Of a stretch of 64,000 nucleotides of DNA, positions 27,465 to 34,660 are shown piece after piece. Source of the DNA: DATARH01 sp050246595 (GTDB lineage: Bacteria; Pseudomonadota; Alphaproteobacteria; ATCC43930; CGMCC-115725); the NCBI GenBank assembly GCA_050246595.1, contig JBFWVT010000001.1, positions 124,001-188,000 on the forward strand, in the 5' to 3' direction. Below the pieces are notes generated by a model, which worked only from the letters and a program-made list of their open reading frames with translations, ran no database searches and was not told the origin of the DNA. The number at the start of each line of letters is the position of its first letter. The first letter of the stretch is position 1. The translations under genes and the position numbers were made by a program.

Positions 27465-29060
27465 CTATACGGCGGCGAGGCGGAACCCGGAGAGACCGTC
27501 GCGCGCGATCTCGCCGGGCAATTCGGTCTCCCAGCGCAGATACGCCCGCATCGCCTCCTGGTTGCCGGCGTGGCGATCGTGGTTCCAGAAGATGTAGTCG
27601 ATCCGGTCGCAATCCGGCGGGTCATTCGGAGAGGCAGCGAATAGCTGCCCGGCCGCGCGCCATCCGTCCACGCCGCCTTGCAAGAGCGCGACCGCCCCGT
27701 CGGCGATTTCCGCGAGATCGGCAGCGGCCGATGCCCCGACCGCCGGGTCATCGGCAAACACGACGACGCGGCGGGCGCGCAACACGCTCTCCGGCAGCCG
27801 GTCGAGACGCGGGCGGATCGCCCACACCGCACCCTCGGGATGCGCCTTGCGGTACTCGCCGCTCGGCATGATCGCGACCGCGGCGGCATCGCCCTCGTTG
27901 AGCCAGTGCGCCGCCTCGGCCGCGCCGATCACCGGCACATCGGGCAGAGCCGGCGCATTCGGACCGCCGGCCGGCGGGACGCCGGCGGTCCCGATCGCCG
28001 GCTCATCCAGAACGACGACATCCCACCCCATCTGCTGCAACCAGTGCGCGGTCATGATCGCGCGCGTGCCGGTATCGTCCACCAGCACGAGACGGGCGCC
28101 GCGAATACCGACCCAGCGATCGATCGCCTGCACCAGCTGACCGCCCTCGGCCGACACCGATCCGGGCAGATGGCCCGCCGCGTATTCCCCGGGGGTGCGC
28201 ACGTCGAGCAGATAGGTCGTGCGCGTCTCGCTTTCGCCGAGCCACCCGTCGAGCGTCGCGCGATCGATGCGCCGCACCCCGAACCGCCCGACGACATCGT
28301 CGGCGAGTTTGCGCGCCGCCGCTGCCGCCGCCGTGCTGACCGGCGCGAGCGAGGCGCCGGTGTCGCGCTCCAGCTCCAGCCCTTGCAGCCGCCACGCCTG
28401 CGTGCCGCCCTGCAATGAGACGACCCGGTTCGGCACGCCGGCGTTGATCAGCGACTGCGCGCCGATGATGCTGCGGGTGCGGCCGGCGCAGGAGACGACG
28501 ACCAGCGTATCCGGATCGGGCACCAGATCGGCGAAGCGATGCACCAGCTCGGCGCCGGGACAAGTCACCGCGCCGGGGACGTGAAAGCGGTTGAATTCCT
28601 CGACCGTGCGGCTGTCGAGCACCGCCACCCTCGTCCCCTCGCGCCTGATCCGGTCGAGTTCGGCGGCGGTGACGTGCGGCGTGTGCCGGTCGATCTCGAC
28701 AATCTCGGCAAAGGCCTTGCTCGGCACGTTGGTGCTCGGAAACAACGGATGCCCGGCCGCTTCCCATTCCGGCACGCCGCCCGCGACAATGCCGATATCG
28801 GAATAGCCGAGACCCGCCAGCCGGCGCGCGGCTTTTTCGGCAACCCCGTCGCCGCCGTCGATCAGCACGACCCGGCACGAACGCCGCGGCACCAGCCGGT
28901 CGATATCGATTTCGAGCCGGCTATAGGGCAGGTTGACGGCGAGCAGCGGGTGCCCGGCGCCGTGCTGCCCCTCCTCGCGGACATCGAGAAACGCGATCTC
29001 GCCGCCATCGCCGAGCCAGGATCGCAAAGTCGCGACATCGACGGAGGTGTGGTTCGGCAT
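27465..29060 (-). CDS. Four-domain rhodanese-like sulfurtransferase
   Basis: A 531-residue protein made of four rhodanese modules: about 5-110 (AFLDVREEGQHGAGHPLLAV), 125-230 (VAVLDSRTVEEFNRFHVPGA), 265-365 (YLLDVRTPGEYAAGHLPGSV) and 385-480 (AVAIMPSGEYRKAHPEGAVW). Only module 2 has the active-site cysteine (VVSCAGRTRS); the matching loops in modules 1, 3 and 4 have Asp or other residues (VVLIDGGDGV, LVLVDDTGTRA, VVVFADDPAVG). So probably one catalytic and three structural or regulatory modules. The C-terminus adds a charged helix (NHDRHAGNQEAMRAYLRWE). A repeat at 27961-27992 codes for an insert between modules 3 and 4. Confidence 0.9.
   Translation of the reverse strand: MPNHTSVDVATLRSWLGDGGEIAFLDVREEGQHGAGHPLLAVNLPYSRLEIDIDRLVPRRSCRVVLIDGGDGVAEKAARRLAGLGYSDIGIVAGGVPEWEAAGHPLFPSTNVPSKAFAEIVEIDRHTPHVTAAELDRIRREGTRVAVLDSRTVEEFNRFHVPGAVTCPGAELVHRFADLVPDPDTLVVVSCAGRTRSIIGAQSLINAGVPNRVVSLQGGTQAWRLQGLELERDTGASLAPVSTAAAAAARKLADDVVGRFGVRRIDRATLDGWLGESETRTTYLLDVRTPGEYAAGHLPGSVSAEGGQLVQAIDRWVGIRGARLVLVDDTGTRAIMTAHWLQQMGWDVVVLDEPAIGTAGVPPAGGPNAPALPDVPVIGAAEAAHWLNEGDAAAVAIMPSGEYRKAHPEGAVWAIRPRLDRLPESVLRARRVVVFADDPAVGASAAADLAEIADGAVALLQGGVDGWRAAGQLFAASPNDPPDCDRIDYIFWNHDRHAGNQEAMRAYLRWETELPGEIARDGLSGFRLAAV
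27961..27992. repeat. Palindromic GC repeat read in frame within the rhodanese gene
   Basis: On the minus strand GGGACCGCCGGCGTCCC is followed by GCCGGCCGGCGGTCC and codes for GTAGVPPAGGP in the linker between rhodanese modules 3 and 4. The same core occurs in the intergenic repeat block at 54990-55115. Confidence 0.6.
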
Positions 29061-29109
29061 GTCCGTTTCCCCAGCAAGATCCGCAGCGAGGCTCCGAAAG
29101 CGGCGTCTT

Positions 29110-30825
29110 CTATTTTCGGTTCCGCACCAGCCGGCCCGGACGAGCGCCGGTATCCTGACCGTTTTCGAAGATCGGCGCGCCGGCGACCAGGGTCGCGCGG
29201 TAGCCGTCGACGCGCTGCACCAGACGGCGGCCGCCGGCCGGCAGGTCGTGGACGATCTCGGGTTGGTGCAGTCGCAGCCGGTCGAAATCGATCAGGTTCA
29301 CGTCGGCGCGCAGACCGGGCACGAGCCGACCGCGGTCGCGGAAGCCGAAGAAATCGGCGGTCTCGCTGGTCTGCATCCGGACCAGATGTTCGAGGCTCAT
29401 CCCCGGTCCGCGGCTGCGGTCGCGGCCCCAATGCGCCAGCATGTAGGAGGGCAATCCGGCATCGACGATCTGACCGCAATGCGCCCCGCCGTCGCTCAGA
29501 CCCAGCAATGTCGCCGGGTCAAGCAGCAACTCGCGGACCTGCTCGTGGTCGCCGTGGACATAGCCGACCACCGGGAAGAACAGGAAATTCTCCTTCCCCT
29601 CGGTCAGATAATCATAGGCGATCTCGTCCGGGGTGTGGTTGGTGCGCGCGGCGATCGCGGCGACGCTCTTCTCGGCGGTCGGCTCGTAATCGGGCGGGCT
29701 GCCCATCACAAACATGCGGTCCCAGCGGGTCGCGACAAAGCGGATGAACTGCCCCTGTCTCGCGAGTTCGCGCTCGGAAGGCGGCTCGGCCAGGATGCGC
29801 GCGCGCACCGCCGGATCGCGCAGCCTGGCCCAGCGCTCGGCCGGAGGCAGATTATCGAGTTCGCGATAGGCCGGGCGGAACGTAAACGGGTTCATCGACG
29901 TGTTGTGCCCGAGGATGACCCCGACCGGCCTCCCCGCGACCTGTGCGGTGATCTGCGCGCCCTCAGCCCGCGCCCGGTGCACCCCGTTCATAAGACGCCG
30001 CCAGCGCTCGGGGTCGGTCGGCCGGTCGGTCAAGAGAAACCACACCGGACGCCCGGTTTCTTTTGACAGCCGCGTCATCCAGGCGAATTCGCGCGCCTCG
30101 TCCTCGAAATCGCTGTTCATGCCAAAGGCGCCGGAACCAACCGCGCCAAACGCCCTTCCGATCCCGGTCAGCTCCGCCTCCTCAGCGCCGTGCGCCGGGA
30201 CGAGATCGCCAGTCTTGGTCTTGTGCGAATAGGTGCGCGAGGTCGTAAAGCCGAACGCGCCGGCTCGCAGCGCCTCCTCGGTTAGACGCCGCATCGTATC
30301 GATGTCCTCGGGAGTGGCGGCCTCACGGTTGATGCCGCGCTCGCCCATGACATAGACGCGCAGCGGGTGGTGCGGGATCTGCGCCGCGACATCGATCGTG
30401 CGCGGCAGCCGCGCCAGGGCGTCGAGAAAATCCGGAAAGCTTTCCCATTCCCAGTTCAGCCCTTCCGACAGCGCGGTGCCGGGGATGTCCTCGACCGCCT
30501 CCATCAGATCGATCAGCTCGTTGCGGTGCTCGGGGCGCACCGGCGCAAACCCGACCCCGCAATTGCCGAACAGGATCGTCGTCACCCCGTGCCAGGACGA
30601 CGGGGCCAGCACCGGGTCCCAGGTCGCCTGCCCGTCGTAATGGGTATGGACATCGACCCAGCCCGGCGTCACCAGCAGCCCGTCGGCCTCGATGACCCGC
30701 CTTGCCGGCCCGGCCCTGCCGCCGACCGCGACGATGCGCTCGCCGTCGATCGCGACATCGCCCGTAAAGCGCGGCGTGCCGGTGCCGTCGATGATGGTTC
30801 CGCCCCTGATGACGATGTCGTGCAT
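29110..30825 (-). CDS. D-aminoacylase / N-acyl-D-amino-acid deacylase family amidohydrolase
   Basis: A 571-residue amidohydrolase. The start HDIVIRGGTIIDGTGTPRF is followed by the metal-binding VDVHTHYDGQATWDP (near 55-70), GVTTILFGNCGVGFAPV (a typical D-aminoacylase block), AGAFGFTTSRTYSHKTKTG, and LGLSDGGAHCGQIVDAG with the late metal Asp/His region, then GLRADVNLIDFDRL at the C-terminal beta-sandwich. Family members deacylate N-acyl-D-amino acids or related amides with one or two zinc ions. The natural substrate is unknown; a rhodanese and an amidase gene lie downstream on the same strand. Confidence 0.88.
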   Translation of the reverse strand: MHDIVIRGGTIIDGTGTPRFTGDVAIDGERIVAVGGRAGPARRVIEADGLLVTPGWVDVHTHYDGQATWDPVLAPSSWHGVTTILFGNCGVGFAPVRPEHRNELIDLMEAVEDIPGTALSEGLNWEWESFPDFLDALARLPRTIDVAAQIPHHPLRVYVMGERGINREAATPEDIDTMRRLTEEALRAGAFGFTTSRTYSHKTKTGDLVPAHGAEEAELTGIGRAFGAVGSGAFGMNSDFEDEAREFAWMTRLSKETGRPVWFLLTDRPTDPERWRRLMNGVHRARAEGAQITAQVAGRPVGVILGHNTSMNPFTFRPAYRELDNLPPAERWARLRDPAVRARILAEPPSERELARQGQFIRFVATRWDRMFVMGSPPDYEPTAEKSVAAIAARTNHTPDEIAYDYLTEGKENFLFFPVVGYVHGDHEQVRELLLDPATLLGLSDGGAHCGQIVDAGLPSYMLAHWGRDRSRGPGMSLEHLVRMQTSETADFFGFRDRGRLVPGLRADVNLIDFDRLRLHQPEIVHDLPAGGRRLVQRVDGYRATLVAGAPIFENGQDTGARPGRLVRNRK

Positions 30826-30946
30826 CGCGCGCTCTCCGCCTGTACCCGTCGATGACCATGCAGGATGCGCAAGGCGGCCTTGCGGCGCAACGCCCGCTGC
30901 CGCATGGCGCTCATGTCGGGCGGCAGGGGGGCCGCCGCAAATCTTG

Positions 30947-30972
30947 GGGTAATGCTTCAGTTTGATTGTAAC
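30947..30972. repeat. Lone copy of the MITE terminal repeat
   Basis: The sequence GGGGTAATGCTTCAGTTTG followed by ATTGTAAC closely matches the left terminal repeat of the MITE at 46886 (GGTAATGTCTCAGTTTGAA then TGCAAC). No opposite end is visible nearby, so this is probably an eroded or partial element. It overlaps the end of the 84-residue gene and supplies its last codons and stop. Confidence 0.55.
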
Positions 30973-31211
30973 GGGCCGCCGGCTTGGGAGGCAGCGTCTA
31001 ATATCGCATCCCGTATCTCCCGGAGAATCTCCGCGTGCTCTTCCAGACGACGTTCATGGGATTCGAGCATGTCTCGGATGGCGTTCAAAACGTGTTCGAT
31101 TCCAGCAATTTCGAGTGAATACAACGGCACTCCGCCCGGCATAACGTTGTCAATATCTGTAAGTTTTTCCAAAATTCGTTCTAAAAGAGAAATTGTTTTC
31201 TCATCCGGCAT
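30957..31211 (-). CDS. Small hypothetical helical protein
   Basis: An 84-residue protein, charged and probably helical: an N-terminal helix (KTISLLERILEKLTDIDNV), a short Gly/Pro loop (MPGGVPLYSLE), then a long heptad-like helix (VLNAIRDMLESHERRLEEHA). It is clearly less GC-rich than its neighbours. The last residues (GGPLQSN) come from a transposon-like terminal repeat, so the original C-terminus may have been replaced. No family recognised. The start of the zinc-ribbon gene's stop is 35 bases upstream, so the two may share a transcript. Confidence 0.6.
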   Translation of the reverse strand: MPDEKTISLLERILEKLTDIDNVMPGGVPLYSLEIAGIEHVLNAIRDMLESHERRLEEHAEILREIRDAILDAASQAGGPLQSN

Positions 31212-31246
31212 GTTCTTCTCCGCCTCAAGTGTTTAGGGTTATCCGA

Positions 31247-31447
31247 CTAGGCATATCGCGCTCCGCAATTCGTGCAATAGAAAACACTGTTTTCTAGACG
31301 CAACCCGCGATTAGGAATGAACTTAGGATTGCTGCCGCCTTCCAGGCGTTCGTGCGTATCGTCCTCTTCGAGGCAGAACGAGCAATCTGCGCCACACTCT
31401 TCGCATGCGCGCGAGTACTCCGTTTTAATCCTAGCGGTCACGATCAT
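31247..31447 (-). CDS. Small zinc-ribbon-like hypothetical protein
   Basis: A 66-residue protein with three cysteine pairs: CEECGAD, CSFC and YCTNCGARYA at the C-terminus. CxxC spacing at both ends suggests a zinc ribbon. A lower-GC stretch surrounds it, shared with the 84-residue gene downstream. No known family recognised. It could be a small regulator or a cargo gene of a mobile segment (inference). Confidence 0.6.
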   Translation of the reverse strand: MIVTARIKTEYSRACEECGADCSFCLEEDDTHERLEGGSNPKFIPNRGLRLENSVFYCTNCGARYA

Positions 31448-31590
31448 CCTCCTTCCTTCGCTCCGTGCTCTCCGCCAAGTGGGAATGCTGCCGGGCTGGC
31501 GCGAGCCGCATTAAAGGCTTTTACGAATAAACGGAGACATTACCAAATCTTGCCGATCCGAACGCCTCGGCTTATCTTCCAGGGGCAGCC

Positions 31591-31734
31591 GGGGAGGTTG
31601 CAGCCTTCCCCGGCGCCCTGTCCCTACAGGCGGATACGGAATTTAACGCGCAACCGTATCCATCCGAGGGACAGGAAGAGATGGATTTTCATCCGTCTCT
31701 CCCTGGTAAACCGCGGGGGCCAATTCCCCCGCGG
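31591..31734. other. Cluster of four hairpins (candidate structured RNA or leader)
   Basis: Four inverted repeats follow one another: 31591-31611 (GGGGAGG/CCTTCCCC), 31618-31674 (CTGTCCCT...GGATACGG pairing with CCGTATCC...AGGGACAG), 31678-31699 (GAGATGGAT/ATCCGTCTC) and a perfect 9-bp stem at 31711-31734 (CCGCGGGGG/CCCCCGCGG, loop CCAATT). Such density in 150 bases is not explained by a gene. On the minus strand the cluster lies just after a TATAAT box and encloses a tiny ORF with a Shine-Dalgarno sequence. Confidence 0.5.
31624..31692 (-). CDS. Candidate 22-residue small ORF in the hairpin cluster
   Basis: ATG at 31692 with AGGGAG six to seven bases upstream codes for MKIHLFLSLGWIRLRVKF plus RIRL and ends with TAG at 31624. 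The peptide is hydrophobic and basic. Its second half lies in the long inverted repeat 31618-31674, so translation and RNA folding would interfere, as in leader peptides. It precedes the zinc-ribbon gene. Conservation is unknown; it could be chance. Confidence 0.35.
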   Translation of the reverse strand: MKIHLFLSLGWIRLRVKFRIRL

Positions 31735-31742
31735 CACCGGAG

Positions 31743-31748
31743 ATTATA
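31743..31748 (-). promoter_or_regulatory. TATAAT -10 box (weak -35)
   Basis: On the minus strand a perfect TATAAT lies about ten bases before the perfect 9-bp hairpin. Transcription would start close to 31736, at the base of that hairpin, and run into the 22-residue ORF and the zinc-ribbon gene. No good TTGACA is found at the right spacing; a TTGACG touches the -10 box and is too close. Confidence 0.4.
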
Positions 31749-31784
31749 GCGTCAATCCGCTCGCCTGAGGCGCTGCCGAATTTC

Positions 31785-31846
31785 TCAATACCCCAGCGCC
31801 ATCCCGTCCTTGCGCGGCTCGGAGCCGCCGATCAGCACACCGCGCT
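31785..31846 (-). pseudogene. Remnant of a second gamma-glutamyltransferase C-terminus
   Basis: On the minus strand this reads RGVLIGGSEPRKDGMALGY and then TGA. The intact enzyme at 34661-36241 ends RGVLIGGSEPRKDGIALGY, so only one residue of 19 differs. Similarity stops abruptly upstream, leaving about 60 bases of a lost gene copy. The DUF2339 gene now lies between the intact gene and the fragment. Confidence 0.8.
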
Positions 31847-31862
31847 TGCTCCCGCATGGCGC

Positions 31863-34514
31863 TCAAGTCGGGGCTGCGCTCGGCACCTCCGGTGTCGCTG
31901 CGGGCGGGCGCAATCGTCGATAGGCGTAGCCGAGCCCGACCAGCACGCCGCCCAGTCCGATAAACGACAGCGCCCGCAGCACGCCGTCGAGTTCGGCCAT
32001 GTCGGACACAAACACCTTCCCGACCACCAGACCGATCCCGACCAGCCCGGCGCGCCGCAGCCAGTCGTTGTTGCGAACCAGGCCGATCGCCAGCGCCGCG
32101 ACCGCGAAAGCGAGCCAGGCGACCGAATAGAGATACCACTCGACATCGGTGCTGCCGCCGAACAGCTCCACCCGGTCATGAAAGGCGCGGCGGATTTCGA
32201 GCGTGACCCAGGCCAGCGCGTACCCGGCCGCCAGCACACAAGCGACCCGGCGCAAAATTTTTCGGTGCGGCACGAGCCATGCGAGCACCGCGTAGATCAG
32301 GGCGGGGATCGCGTCGGCGAGCAGCAGGGCGTTGAAAAAGACGAGATTGCCGGCAGGCACGCCGAACCCGAAACCGGCCAGTTGCCACAGCAGCGAAAAC
32401 ACGGTCGCGACGCCCAGCACCAGCCTTCCGCCCCAGCGCAATACCGGCCTCTGCCGGGCTTCGCCGAGCGCGATGACCGCCACGGCAAAGGCCAGCCATA
32501 ACGCGATCAGCGCCGCGCCGGCGGCGAAATCGTCGAGCCACGCCATCGTCAGCCGGCCGTAAAGCGCGTGGATCAGCTCGAAACTCAGCAGCAGCAGCGA
32601 GAACGCGAGACTGCCGCCTTCGAGCACCCAGACCAGCGCGTCGTCCCTGGTATCGCCAAACTGCCTTGTCGCGACGATAAACGCCGCCGCCGGCACCCCG
32701 TAGCCGTAGAGCAGCCAGTTGAAGACCGGGGTCGGGCCGAGCGGGTAATCCAGCACATACGGGTTGGCCAGGAGCCGCACCAGAACCGCGACCGCGACGG
32801 CAAGCGCGACCCAGCGCAGCGCCGCGACCCGGAGGCGGCCTTCGACCCAGCCGATCGCCGGCAGGTGCAGCGCCAGCGCGACGGTCAGCCACGCCTCGGA
32901 CAGCCCGAACGCGGCGGCGGCGATCGTGCCACCGAGAACCGCGACGGCATAGGCAGCAAGCGCCGCCTCGATCCCGGTATCGCCGTTGCGCCGTTTTGCG
33001 ACCGCGAACGCCGCGACGAGGTTCAGCCCGGCTGCGGCCAGCGCCAGCAGCGTCCAGGCGATGTCGAGATCGAAACGCTGCAACCGCCAATACGCCGTGA
33101 TCAGGATCAAGAGCGGCGCGGCGGCGGAGAGCGCCGCCCAGCGGCCCGGCCGCGCGGCGCCGGACAGCGCGGCAAACCCGCCGCCGCCGAGCAGCACCGC
33201 ATACAGAATGGCGGCGGTCGTGAAGTTCCCGACATGGTCCGGCTCCAGGCGGAACACGCCGAAATTCAGGTCGGGCGCCGGCAGCGGCAGGTTCCACGAG
33301 GCGAGCATCGCCAGCGCCAGCGCGCCCGCCGCCGCGATCGTGTCGTCCAGCGCCGCGTCGCGATACGCAAAGCCGAGAATTCCGACGATCGCGGCGGTAG
33401 CCGCGGCGACGCCGGTCGGCGCGAAATGGTCGGCATGCGCCACCAGCAGCAGCCCCGCGGCCACCGCCCAGAACGCGGCGCGCACCGCCGCGCGGACAAG
33501 CGCCGTGTCGGCCGCCCCGCTCAGAAACGCGATGCGCGGGACGCCGCGGCGCAGCGCCGCGAACAGCGCCAATTGAACCAGCAGATAGGCGGCGACGACC
33601 GGGGTGGCGGGGTCGGACGCGGCGGCGAGCCACAGCGGCACCCACAGCATCGCGCCCGCCAGCGAGAACCAGACCAGCCACCACCAGGCGCGATGCCGCA
33701 ACACCGCCAGCGAGCCGGCCGTTACGATCGTAAGATACGCGAATAGCGGGAAGGCGCGGGGTGCGTCGCTTTCGACCAGCAGCGGCACGACATAGGCCCC
33801 GATCAGACCGAGCGCGGCGACCAGCGGACCGTGCCGCAGCGATTGCGCGACGGCGGCCCCGGCGGTGACAGCGAGCAGGACAAAGGCGATGCCGGAGGGC
33901 AGCAGACCGTAGAGCTGATAAGCGGCATAGATCGCTGCGAACACGGTCGCCGCCCCGGCCGCCGCCAGCGCTTGCGGGACATAGGACGGCGGCGCGTCGG
34001 CCGGCTCTCGACGCCGCAGCCATTCGGCCCCGGCCGCCAGCCCGATCCCGAGCATCGCCCCGAGCACGACGCGCACCGCCGGGGTCAGCAACCCGTAATC
34101 GATCGACAGCTTGACCAGAAACGCGCCGCCGAGCGCGAGCGCCGCCCCGCCGAGCCAGACCAGCCAGTTCTCGACGAGCTTCTGTTCCCAGTAGGCCCAG
34201 CCCGCGGCGAACGCCAAGGCGGGTTCGGAGACCGGCGGAACAGGTTCAGGCACGCCCGGCTCCGGCGCGGCGGGTTCTTCCGCGACCGGCATCGGCTCCG
34301 CGACCGTCTCGGGGATTTCGGCCGCCGGAGGCGGCGACGCCTCGCCCGGCTGCGACCCGCTGATCTGCTCGGCCAGCCGCGCGACGCGGTCATCGAGCGT
34401 CCCGTATCTCTCGCGCAGCCCGGCAAATTCGCCGCGCAGCGCCCGCACCTCCCGCCTTGCCTTGACAAGTAAGGCGGCGAGCACCAGCAGAGCGATCGCG
34501 AGAACCTCTTCCAC
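31863..34514 (-). CDS. DUF2339 domain-containing multi-pass membrane protein
   Basis: An 883-residue protein. A short N-terminal membrane helix (EEVLAIALLVLAALLV) leads into a charged coiled coil (about 18-52), a Pro/Glu-rich linker (about 55-105) and then a very long chain of 20 or more hydrophobic helices rich in Ala, Leu, Val and Trp, starting WAYWEQKLVENWLVWLGGAA. This is the layout of DUF2339 proteins, found in many Gram-negative bacteria; the function is unknown, with a cell-envelope role suspected. A ggt 3' end flanks it on both sides. Confidence 0.88.
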   Translation of the reverse strand: MEEVLAIALLVLAALLVKARREVRALRGEFAGLRERYGTLDDRVARLAEQISGSQPGEASPPPAAEIPETVAEPMPVAEEPAAPEPGVPEPVPPVSEPALAFAAGWAYWEQKLVENWLVWLGGAALALGGAFLVKLSIDYGLLTPAVRVVLGAMLGIGLAAGAEWLRRREPADAPPSYVPQALAAAGAATVFAAIYAAYQLYGLLPSGIAFVLLAVTAGAAVAQSLRHGPLVAALGLIGAYVVPLLVESDAPRAFPLFAYLTIVTAGSLAVLRHRAWWWLVWFSLAGAMLWVPLWLAAASDPATPVVAAYLLVQLALFAALRRGVPRIAFLSGAADTALVRAAVRAAFWAVAAGLLLVAHADHFAPTGVAAATAAIVGILGFAYRDAALDDTIAAAGALALAMLASWNLPLPAPDLNFGVFRLEPDHVGNFTTAAILYAVLLGGGGFAALSGAARPGRWAALSAAAPLLILITAYWRLQRFDLDIAWTLLALAAAGLNLVAAFAVAKRRNGDTGIEAALAAYAVAVLGGTIAAAAFGLSEAWLTVALALHLPAIGWVEGRLRVAALRWVALAVAVAVLVRLLANPYVLDYPLGPTPVFNWLLYGYGVPAAAFIVATRQFGDTRDDALVWVLEGGSLAFSLLLLSFELIHALYGRLTMAWLDDFAAGAALIALWLAFAVAVIALGEARQRPVLRWGGRLVLGVATVFSLLWQLAGFGFGVPAGNLVFFNALLLADAIPALIYAVLAWLVPHRKILRRVACVLAAGYALAWVTLEIRRAFHDRVELFGGSTDVEWYLYSVAWLAFAVAALAIGLVRNNDWLRRAGLVGIGLVVGKVFVSDMAELDGVLRALSFIGLGGVLVGLGYAYRRLRPPAATPEVPSAAPT

Positions 34515-34660
34515 CGCCGCCTCCCGCCGCGCAGCGCGACACCGGGACCCGACCGCCCCGGAAGGGCCGCGCCGGCGCCGCTTCAGTTATGCCAGGATCG
34601 CGGCCGACGCGAGAGCAAAATCAACCGGAAGGCGAGCGGGCGGGCAACGGCGCGGGCCGG

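Noticed and set aside
31743..31759. TTGACG next to TATAAT as a full sigma-70 promoter
   Set aside because: The two hexamers are one base apart instead of about 17, so only the -10 box is kept.
32176..34023. 615-residue minus-strand frame inside the DUF2339 gene
   Set aside because: An Arg-rich out-of-frame reading of a GC-rich membrane-protein gene; the DUF2339 frame has the expected hydrophobic helices.
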